From Thermoflexus hugenholtzii JAD2 (lineage in GTDB: Bacteria > Chloroflexota > Dehalococcoidia > UBA2979): DNA of 7,268 nucleotides. The translations under genes and the position numbers were made by a program. The notes under the pieces were generated by a model, which saw nothing but the letters and a program-made list of their open reading frames with translations, had not been told where the DNA came from and did no database searches. Shown in pieces: positions 1 to 4,637 of the stretch. The first letter of the stretch is position 1, and every line of letters starts with the position of its first letter. Location: positions 1-7,268 of the forward strand of contig CAMDBZ010000086.1 in the NCBI GenBank assembly GCA_945889565.1, in the 5' to 3' direction.

Positions 1-369
1 GGCCTCGACGGCGACGCCTGCGGCGGCGAGCTGGCGATGGCCGTCGCCGGCGACGAGCGGGTCGGGGTCGGCGATCGCGTAGCGCACAGCGGCGACGCCG
101 GCGCGCAGCAGGGCGTCGGTGCAGGGGGGCGTGCGGCCGTGGTGACCGCAGGGCTCGAGCGTCACGTACATCGTCGCGCCGGCGGCGCGGGCGCCGGCCT
201 CGTGCAGCGCGCCGATCTCGGCATGGTCGCCGCCGGGGGGCTGGGTGCGGCCGCGGCCGACGACTTCGCCGCCCTGTACGACGACAGCGCCGACGGCGGG
301 GTTGGGCGAGGACCAGCCGAGCGCGCGATCGGCCTCGGCGAGGGCCTGGGCCATGTAGGCGGAGGTCAT
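1..369 (-). CDS. ribD: Riboflavin biosynthesis protein RibD, N-terminal deaminase part (runs off left edge)
   Basis: Partial gene: the first 123 residues are present and the reductase half lies outside the window. RibD deaminates the pyrimidine made from GTP in riboflavin synthesis; its C-terminal domain (not seen here) reduces the ribosyl side chain. The visible part is the cytidine-deaminase-like zinc domain. It has the N-terminal MTSAYMAQAL (compare the D/Y-Y-M-A-R-A-L start of known RibD), then NPAVGAVVV, the zinc/catalytic pair in GGDHAEIGAL, and the zinc cysteines in LEPCGHHGRTPPC followed by ADPDPLVAG. All expected active-site residues are present. The start ATG at 369-367 fits the family N-terminus; the nearest SD-like run is GAGGG (384-380), 10 nt upstream and inside the palindromic element. 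It is the last visible gene of the minus-strand unit, 88 nt after dcd. A stand-alone deaminase without the reductase domain cannot be excluded. Confidence 0.93.
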   Translation of the reverse strand, partial: MTSAYMAQALAEADRALGWSSPNPAVGAVVVQGGEVVGRGRTQPPGGDHAEIGALHEAGARAAGATMYVTLEPCGHHGRTPPCTDALLRAGVAAVRYAIADPDPLVAGDGHRQLAAAGVAVEA

Positions 370-378
370 GGCTGCCGG

Positions 379-432
379 ACCCTCACCCCCCGGCCCCCTC
401 TCCCCGGCTCGCGGGGCGAGGGGGAGATTGGG
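379..432. repeat. Palindromic GC-rich element between dcd and ribD
   Basis: On the plus strand an arm CCCTCACCCCCCGG is followed by a strong stem-loop. Positions 394-406 pair with 412-424 (CCCCCTC-T-CCCCG against CGGGG-C-GAGGGGG) around a 5-nt loop GCTCG; 12 of 13 positions pair, with one T/C mismatch. The layout 'CCCTCACCCC...CCCTCTCCCC' resembles dispersed palindromic repeats I recall from intergenic regions of many high-GC genomes (recollection, not a search). No T-tract follows on either strand, so it is not a canonical intrinsic terminator, although it sits just after the dcd stop. On the minus strand its GTGAGGG arm is the only SD-like sequence before ribD. Confidence 0.6.
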
Positions 433-457
433 ACGGTGCGGAGGTGAGCGGCGGGCA

Positions 458-1027
458 TCACTGCGTGCGGTAGTCCTGGTAGCCGCGGCTGGCGGTGGGG
501 CCGGTCTGGCCCTGGTACTTCGAGCGCAGGCCGGGGGAGCCGTAGGGGCGGTCGGCGGGCGTCGTCAGTTCGGCGAAGGAGAGCTGGCCGATCTTCATGC
601 CGTAGTAGAGGCGGATGGGGAGGTTGGAGACGTTGGAGAGCTCCATGGTGAGGTGGCCGTCCCAGCCGGGGTCGACGTAGCCGGCGGTGGCGTGCACGAG
701 CAGGCCGAGGCGGCCGAGCGAGGACTTGCCCTCCACGCGCGCGACGATGTCGTCGCCGAGCTGCACGCGCTCGAGGGTAGAGCCGAGCACGAACTCGCCG
801 GGGTGCAGCACGAACGGCTCGTCATCCGCGATCTCCTCGATGGCGGTAAGGTCGTCGACGGACTCGCGCACGTCGATGTAGGCGCGACGGTGATGGCGAA
901 AGACGCGGAAGGTGCGGTCCAGGCGGATATCGAGCGAGGCGGGCTGGAGCGCGTCCTCGCCGAGCGGCGCGATCACGAGCCGCCCGGAGGCGAGCGCTTC
1001 GGCGATGGAGTGGTCGCTGAGAATCAC
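458..1027 (-). CDS. dcd: dCTP deaminase (actinobacterial/archaeal-like, possibly bifunctional dCTP deaminase/dUTPase)
   Basis: 189 residues from the GTG at 1027-1025. Dcd deaminates dCTP to dUTP, feeding dTMP synthesis; members with the EGKSSLGRLGLL form (Mycobacterium, Methanocaldococcus) also hydrolyse the product to dUMP. The start is set by the family N-terminus M-[IL]-L-S-D: the chosen start gives VILSDHSIAEAL. A further GTG upstream (1069) would add 14 unlikely residues. Visible motifs are LQPASLDIRL, HPGEFVLGST, VEGKSSLGRLGLLVHATAG, YVDPGWDGHLTMELSN (with the conserved catalytic Glu of MEL), GMKIGQLSF and the C-terminal YQGQTGPTASRGYQ lid segment. Length is normal. The upstream GGGCGG is only a weak SD. 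The GTG overlaps a TGA in another frame (GTGA), and the preceding lipoprotein frame runs through its 5' third. Bifunctionality is inferred from similarity to known dCTP deaminase/dUTPases. Confidence 0.95.
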   Translation of the reverse strand: MILSDHSIAEALASGRLVIAPLGEDALQPASLDIRLDRTFRVFRHHRRAYIDVRESVDDLTAIEEIADDEPFVLHPGEFVLGSTLERVQLGDDIVARVEGKSSLGRLGLLVHATAGYVDPGWDGHLTMELSNVSNLPIRLYYGMKIGQLSFAELTTPADRPYGSPGLRSKYQGQTGPTASRGYQDYRTQ

Positions 1028-1886
1028 GTTGGTACCGCCCGTGGCGCGCGCCGCGGCGCTCGCGTGCACGCCATCGTAGCGTGCGCGCGAGCGCCGCGCG
1101 ACGCGTGGCCGCAGGCGATTCGTCGAGGGCGTAGACGACGCTGACGGTCAGGCGCAGCTCCGTCTCGCCGGGGCTCACCGGCGTCGGGGTGTCGGCGTCG
1201 AGCGCGCCGGCGCCGGAGGGCGCGGCGGCGCGCAGGAACACCTCGGGGCCGCCACCGATCGCCTCTGACACGGAGCGCACGCGGCCGAGGGACGCGCCGG
1301 CGGCCTCGGCGAGCTGCTCGGCGCGGCGCTTCGCGTCGGCCATCGCGAGCTCGCGGGCTTCGGCCTCGTAGCGCTCGGGCTCACCGACCTCGAACGCGAT
1401 CTGCTGCACGCGCGTCGCGTTGCCGCCCGCCGCGACGGCGGCGTCGAGCACCTTCGAGAGGTCGTCGATCTTGCGCACCTTCACGCTGACGACGTTGTTC
1501 ACGGTGTAGCCGGTGATCGCCGAGCGCCCGCCGTCCGTCGGCCTGGAGCTGTATTGCGGGTAGATGTTGAACGAGACCGTGCGCACGTCGCGCTGCTCGA
1601 CGCCGAGGGCGCGCACGGCGGCGGTGAGCGCGTCGGCGGCGCGGGCGGCCTGCTCGCGCGCGGCGGCGACAGTCGGTTGGGTGACCTCGATGCCGGCGGT
1701 GAACGTGCCGACGTCGGGGACGACGGTGACGATGCCCTCGCCGCTGACGACGATGCCGGTCTGCTCCGGCGAGGTGAGCGTGACATCGGTGTTGGACGTG
1801 CACGCCGCGGCGAGCAGCGCAAGCGCTCCCAGCAGCGCGACGGCCAGCGCGCGCACGCCTCGGGCGCCGGTGATTCGCATCGTCAT
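822..1886 (-). CDS. SIMPL-domain (DUF541) lipoprotein; C-terminal end uncertain, no stop before dcd
   Basis: Predicted exported lipoprotein. From the ATG at 1886 the first 28 residues form a signal peptide (basic start, hydrophobic ALAVALLGALALLAA) ending in LLAAAC, with the lipidated Cys at residue 29. A SIMPL/DUF541 domain follows at about residues 44-255: VSGEGIVTVVPDVGTF, then a helix beginning AAAREQAARAADALTAAV, VSFNIYPQYS, ITGYTVNNVVSVKVR, and a closing strand ELRLTVSVVYALD. The family is widespread in envelopes and its function is poorly known; its best-known eukaryotic relative is SIMPL. The start is supported by AAAGGAG at 1899-1893, 6 nt upstream; two Mets farther upstream lack this. 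The domain should end near position 1125, but no stop occurs until 822, so the last 68 residues are an Arg-rich out-of-frame reading of dcd and are probably not native. A one-base loss between about 1125 and 1030 would explain this: the other frame ends in a TGA overlapping the dcd GTG. It is third in the sigma/anti-sigma operon. Confidence 0.8.
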   Translation of the reverse strand: MTMRITGARGVRALAVALLGALALLAAACTSNTDVTLTSPEQTGIVVSGEGIVTVVPDVGTFTAGIEVTQPTVAAAREQAARAADALTAAVRALGVEQRDVRTVSFNIYPQYSSRPTDGGRSAITGYTVNNVVSVKVRKIDDLSKVLDAAVAAGGNATRVQQIAFEVGEPERYEAEARELAMADAKRRAEQLAEAAGASLGRVRSVSEAIGGGPEVFLRAAAPSGAGALDADTPTPVSPGETELRLTVSVVYALDESPAATRRAALARTLRWRARERRGARHGRYQRDSQRPLHRRSARLRAARDRAARRGRAPARLARYPPGPHLPRLSPSPSRLHRRARVRRRPYRHRGDRG

Positions 1887-1892
1887 CGCGGT

Positions 1893-1899
1893 CTCCTTT
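1893..1899 (-). promoter_or_regulatory. Strong ribosome binding site for the SIMPL lipoprotein
   Basis: AAAGGAG on the minus strand, 6 nt before the ATG at 1886. This is the clearest canonical Shine-Dalgarno in the window. It decides between three in-frame Mets, favouring the start that gives a clean lipoprotein signal peptide. Confidence 0.8.
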
Positions 1900-1924
1900 G
1901 CATCACGCCGAACATGGGTCGCGG

Positions 1925-3040
1925 TCACGCGGGCCGCCGGGTGCGGCGCGCGTAGAGCACGGTGGAGGCGACGGCGAGCGCCACAGCCGCAGCACCGAGG
2001 GCGAGCGCGATCGTCGCACGGGCATCGATGCCGCGGGAGCGGCGCTGCTCGACGCCCGCGGCTTCGTCGCCGGGCTGTTCCGGCAGCACCGGCTGCGTGC
2101 CACCGTCGTTGGCGCCGGCCGCCTTGCCCGCGTCGAGCGGTGCGAGCGTGGGGGCAACGGCGGGGGCGGCGGGGGCGACATCGGCGAGTGGCGTCGACGG
2201 CGCGGCCGCGCGAGCGGCGGCGGTTGGGGCGGCAGGCAGCGCGGTGGTCGCGCCGCTGGCGCCGTCCGCCGCGGCGGTGGGTGGAGGGCCAGCAGCAGCG
2301 GGGGCGGCGGCGAGCGCCGCGCCGCTCGTGCTGGTCGGGGTGGCTGCGGTCGTCGCGCCCGCGGCTGAGGCACCGCCCGGCGGAGTCGCGCCGAACGCGG
2401 GGCCTGAGGCGACGCTCGGCATGACGGCCGCGCGCGCGCCGTCGGATGCCGCCGCGGTCGGGGCAGCGGGAGCCGCAGCCGGAGGGGCGGCGGCGGGCGC
2501 GATGGCGGGGGAGACGGCGGCCTTCGTGTCCGGCTGCGCCGGTGACGGAGCGGTGGCGGCGTCGCCCGCGGCGCCGGCCTCGGCCTGCGCCTGCGTGCCG
2601 CTGGCTGCGCGCCGGTCCTGTGGAGCGGTCGATGCGGTGCGCTCGACGGCGGGGTCGCGCAGGCCTGCGCCGAACACCGCGAAACCCGCGATCGCCGCCG
2701 CGACGGCGCCCGCGCGCATTGCCAGCTCGAGTCGCGAGGCTCGGGGGCGCGCGAGCGCGGGCCGAGGCCCAGTGGACGGGAGCGCGGGCGCATCGATGGC
2801 AAACGACGTGAGGGTGAAGGCACGGGGCGCGCGCACGGGTTCCAGCGCGGCGAGCGCGGCGCGGAGGGCGCGCAGCTCATCGAGCTCGGCGCGCAGGGCG
2901 GGGTCGATGGCGAGCGCGCGCTCGAGCGTGGCCACGGCAGGCGCATCGAGCGCGCCGTCGACGTAGGCGGACAGCAGCTCGTCGCGCGCCGCCACGGGCG
3001 CGTTGGGTAGGTCGGAATCGTGGCGTCGCCACCAGCGCAT
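1925..3040 (-). CDS. Transmembrane anti-sigma factor with long Ala/Pro-rich extracytoplasmic linker
   Basis: 371 residues from the ATG at 3040. It follows the ECF sigma gene directly and most likely binds and inhibits that sigma at the membrane. The cytoplasmic anti-sigma domain is at about residues 18-68 (DELLSAYVDGALDAPAVATL, then a helix DPALRAELDELRALRAALAA). No HxxxCxxC zinc motif is present, and no Cys occurs in the whole protein, so this is a zinc-less type. A first membrane helix follows at about 107-127 (AMRAGAVAAAIAGFAVFGAGL). Next comes a roughly 210-residue Ala/Pro/Thr/Ser-rich, probably disordered extracytoplasmic linker. A second helix lies at about 343-363, with a short basic tail ARRTRRPA. 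Start choice: GTG 3049, ATG 3046 and ATG 3040 are all in frame, and only 3040 has AGGTG at a proper 6-nt spacing. The first GTG abuts the sigma stop. What signal it senses is not visible. Confidence 0.8.
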   Translation of the reverse strand: MRWWRRHDSDLPNAPVAARDELLSAYVDGALDAPAVATLERALAIDPALRAELDELRALRAALAALEPVRAPRAFTLTSFAIDAPALPSTGPRPALARPRASRLELAMRAGAVAAAIAGFAVFGAGLRDPAVERTASTAPQDRRAASGTQAQAEAGAAGDAATAPSPAQPDTKAAVSPAIAPAAAPPAAAPAAPTAAASDGARAAVMPSVASGPAFGATPPGGASAAGATTAATPTSTSGAALAAAPAAAGPPPTAAADGASGATTALPAAPTAAARAAAPSTPLADVAPAAPAVAPTLAPLDAGKAAGANDGGTQPVLPEQPGDEAAGVEQRRSRGIDARATIALALGAAAVALAVASTVLYARRTRRPA

Positions 3041-3046
3041 GCGCAT

Positions 3047-3051
3047 CACCT
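3047..3051 (-). promoter_or_regulatory. Ribosome binding site for the anti-sigma gene overlapping the sigma stop
   Basis: AGGTG (3051-3047) lies 6 nt before the ATG at 3040 and begins inside the TAG stop of the sigma gene (3052-3050). Termination of sigma translation and initiation of the anti-sigma therefore probably couple, which would keep the pair at a fixed ratio. Confidence 0.5.
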
Positions 3052-3700
3052 AGTCATGACGACCCGGCGTCGTGCCGGGTTCCGAGGGAGGCGTGGCGAG
3101 GGTCGGGCGGAGTTCGGCGCGGAGCTCGCTGCGCAGACGGGCGCGCGCGCGGCTCAGGCGGGACTTGACGGTGCCGACGGGGATGCCGGCTGCGGTGGCG
3201 ATCTCCTCGTACGCCAGCTCGTGGACGTCGGCGAGCAGCACGAGCACCCGCCACTCGTCCGGCAGCGTGCGCAGCGCCTGTTCGAGGCGCGCGCGCAGCT
3301 CGCCGCGCAGGACGGTCTGCTCCGGCAGCGGCCCCGGGTCGGGCGGGTCGATGGCGGGGCGTTCGTCGTCGGCGCGGGCGGCGTCCAACGACTGTTGCGG
3401 TCGCCGGCGTGCGCGCCGTAGCTCGTCACGCGCGGCGTTGGCGACGATGGTCAGCAGCCAGGCGTGGAAGCGCTCGCCGCGAAAGCGCGCGATGTTGCGG
3501 TAGGCGCGCAGGAACGCCTCCTGCGTGACGTCCTCGGCGGCCTGCGGGGAGCCGAGGAAGCGCAGCGCGAGTCCGTAGGCCTGGTCCTGGTGGCGGAGCA
3601 CGAGCGCGTTGAAGGCGGGGAGCTCGCCGCGCTGCGCGCGAAGCACCAGCTCGGCAGTGTCGCCGAGCGCCACATCGACGCGTTCAGGGCGTGCATCCAC
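3050..3700 (-). CDS. ECF (group 4) RNA polymerase sigma factor
   Basis: 216 residues from the GTG at 3700, a usual ECF length. Region 2 is at about residues 28-96: FNALVLRHQDQAYGLALRFL, then the core-binding SPQAAEDVTQEAFLRAYRNI, then the -10 recognition helices with FHAWLLTIVANAARDELRR. A variable linker follows. Region 4 is at about 134-192: LEQALRTLPDEWRVLVLL, HELAYEEIATAAGIPVGTVKSR (the helix-turn-helix for the -35 element) and LSRARARLRSEL. The open frame extends far upstream to 4579, but that part is an antisense reading of the aldolase. Two GTGs (3700 and 3673) are the only plausible starts; 3700 gives a complete N-terminus, though neither has a strong SD. It heads the minus-strand unit and is paired with the anti-sigma gene, so it probably controls an envelope-stress regulon and likely its own operon. 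No SnoaL or other C-terminal sensor domain is present. Confidence 0.93.
   Translation of the reverse strand: MDARPERVDVALGDTAELVLRAQRGELPAFNALVLRHQDQAYGLALRFLGSPQAAEDVTQEAFLRAYRNIARFRGERFHAWLLTIVANAARDELRRARRRPQQSLDAARADDERPAIDPPDPGPLPEQTVLRGELRARLEQALRTLPDEWRVLVLLADVHELAYEEIATAAGIPVGTVKSRLSRARARLRSELRAELRPTLATPPSEPGTTPGRHD
3062..3080. other. Stem-loop at the sigma/anti-sigma junction
   Basis: A perfect 7-bp inverted repeat, ACCCGGC (3062-3068) and GCCGGGT (3074-3080), surrounds a 5-nt loop. It lies in the last codons of the sigma gene, 9 nt before its stop and just ahead of the anti-sigma RBS. No T-run follows, so it is not a terminator. It could tune stability or relative expression of the two genes, or be chance in GC-rich coding DNA. 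Confidence 0.35.
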
Positions 3701-3730
3701 GTGCGTTCCGCTCGCCCCGCCGGCCGGCCG

Positions 3731-3759
3731 AGCGTAGCATGCGGCCCGGCTGCGTTCAG
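3731..3759 (-). promoter_or_regulatory. Weak candidate promoter for the sigma-factor operon
   Basis: On the minus strand CTGAAC (3759-3754), a 17-nt spacer and TACGCT (3736-3731), preceded by TGC, give an extended -10 arrangement. Transcription would start near 3724, about 24 nt before the sigma GTG. The -35 matches only partly. The 87-nt gap (3701-3787) must also hold the aldolase promoter; TAGCAT at 3735-3740 on the plus strand is a poor -10 candidate for it. No clear GGAAC/CGTC ECF autoregulatory promoter at correct spacing was found. Confidence 0.25.
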
Positions 3760-3775
3760 TGGGTACGCGCACCGT

Positions 3776-3781
3776 GGGGAG
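3776..3781 (+). promoter_or_regulatory. Ribosome binding site for the class II aldolase
   Basis: GGGGAG lies 6 nt before the ATG at 3788. It fixes the start of the aldolase, whose open frame continues upstream through DNA antisense to the sigma gene. Confidence 0.65.
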
Positions 3782-3787
3782 TGCTGC

Positions 3788-4618
3788 ATGCCGCTCGTCG
3801 GCGGGCGCGAGTTGCTGGCTGCGGCGGAGGCGGGCGGCTACGCCGTGCCCGGCTTCAACATCTCGAACATCGAGCTTGCGCTCGGCGTGCTGGACGCGGC
3901 GGAGGCGCTGCGCGCGCCGCTGCTGCTGCAGTACAACACGTCGAACCTCGCGCATGTGGGGGGCATCGAGGTGGCGGGCGCGCTCGGGCGGGCGCTGGCG
4001 GCGCGCGCCACGGTGCCCGTCGCGGTGCACCTCGACCACGGCGAGAGCGTCGCGCAGCTGCGCGCGGCGGCGGCGGCGGGGTTCACATCGCTGATGTTCG
4101 ACGGCTCCACGCTGCCTTTCGAACGCAACTTGCGCGAGACGCGGGAGGCGTACGCGGTAGCCGCCGCGGCGGGGCTGGCGCTGGAGGCGGAGCTCGGCCA
4201 CGTCGGCGGCCGCGAGCCCGGGGTCGTGACGTCGGAGGCGGTGCTCACGGAGCCGGCCGCCGCGCGGCGCTTCGTCGAGGAGACGCAGGTGAGCGCGCTC
4301 GCGGTCTCGGTGGGCACGGCGCACGGCCTCGCGGGTGCGGTGCGGCTCGATCTTGTGCGGGAGCTGCGGGCGGCGACGCGTGCGCTGCCGCTGGTGCTGC
4401 ACGGCGGCTCCGGCGTGTCGCCGCGCGATCTGACGGCGGCGGTGGACGCGGGCATCCGCAAGGTGAACATCAGCACCGAGATCCACGCGGCATTCGCGCG
4501 CGCGCTCGCTGCCGGTGTCGACGCGGATCCGCGCCCCGCGCTGCGTCGCGCACGCGAGGCGGTGGCCGCAGCCGCCCAATCACGGATCGAATCCTTAAGG
4601 GCGTCCCGCCGGGCGTGA
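3788..4618 (+). CDS. Class II (zinc) fructose/tagatose-bisphosphate aldolase family protein
   Basis: 276 residues, close to the usual size for the GatY/KbaY/FbaA family. These cytoplasmic TIM-barrel enzymes reversibly cleave a ketose bisphosphate to dihydroxyacetone phosphate and an aldehyde, using a divalent metal. Visible motifs: GYAVPGFNISNIE (14-31 region); VHLDHGES with catalytic Asp83 and metal ligand His84; FTSLMFDGSTLPFERNL (99-115); EAELGHVGGREPG with Glu135; VSVGTAHG with metal ligand His179; PLVLHGGSGV with metal ligand His205; and the phosphate-binding IRKVNISTEI (223-232). All metal ligands and the catalytic Asp are present, so it should be active. Substrate (fructose-1,6- versus tagatose-1,6-bisphosphate, or another phosphoketose) cannot be decided from the motifs. 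GGGGAG 6 nt upstream supports the start. It is divergent from the sigma factor, and the lepB -10 box lies just after its stop, so lepB probably has its own promoter. Confidence 0.92.
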   Translation: MPLVGGRELLAAAEAGGYAVPGFNISNIELALGVLDAAEALRAPLLLQYNTSNLAHVGGIEVAGALGRALAARATVPVAVHLDHGESVAQLRAAAAAGFTSLMFDGSTLPFERNLRETREAYAVAAAAGLALEAELGHVGGREPGVVTSEAVLTEPAAARRFVEETQVSALAVSVGTAHGLAGAVRLDLVRELRAATRALPLVLHGGSGVSPRDLTAAVDAGIRKVNISTEIHAAFARALAAGVDADPRPALRRAREAVAAAAQSRIESLRASRRA

Positions 4619-4623
4619 CCGTC

Positions 4624-4637
4624 TATACTGGCTGCGA
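4624..4637 (+). promoter_or_regulatory. -10 box of a likely leaderless lepB promoter
   Basis: TATACT (4624-4629) matches the TATAAT consensus at 5 of 6 bases and stands out in this GC-rich DNA. It is only 7 nt before the A of the lepB ATG (4637), which places the expected transcription start at or next to that A. No SD-like sequence lies between the aldolase stop (4618) and the ATG, as expected for a leaderless mRNA. No good -35 hexamer is seen at 16-18 nt spacing. The transcription start itself is inferred. Confidence 0.6.

Noticed and set aside
394..424. Intrinsic terminator after dcd
   Set aside because: The stem is strong, but no T-run follows it on the minus (or plus) strand. It is better described as a palindromic repeat; a partial terminator effect remains possible.
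1024..1074. 16-codon open frame starting with ATG at 1074 and ending in the TGA that overlaps the dcd GTG, as a leader peptide
   Set aside because: No SD, no regulatory amino-acid run and no attenuator structure. More simply explained as the remnant or alternate frame of the SIMPL C-terminus.
37..1144. Plus-strand open frames opposite ribD and dcd
   Set aside because: Antisense readings of two clearly recognised enzymes; composition is Gly/Ala/Arg-rich with no motifs.
1962..2966. Plus-strand Ala-rich open frame of about 334 codons opposite the anti-sigma gene
   Set aside because: It mirrors the GCN-rich anti-sigma linker (Ala/Gly codons read antisense), with no domain and no RBS. The minus-strand frame has the domain, membrane helices and operon context.
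3721..3730. Perfect palindrome CGGCCGGCCG in the divergent sigma/aldolase gap as an operator
   Set aside because: A 10-bp all-G/C palindrome is expected often by chance at this composition, and there is no second site or flanking symmetry.
3701..4579. N-terminal 293-residue extension of the sigma factor frame on the minus strand
   Set aside because: It is the antisense reading of the aldolase, very Arg-rich and without family similarity. The ECF domain alone has normal length from 3700.
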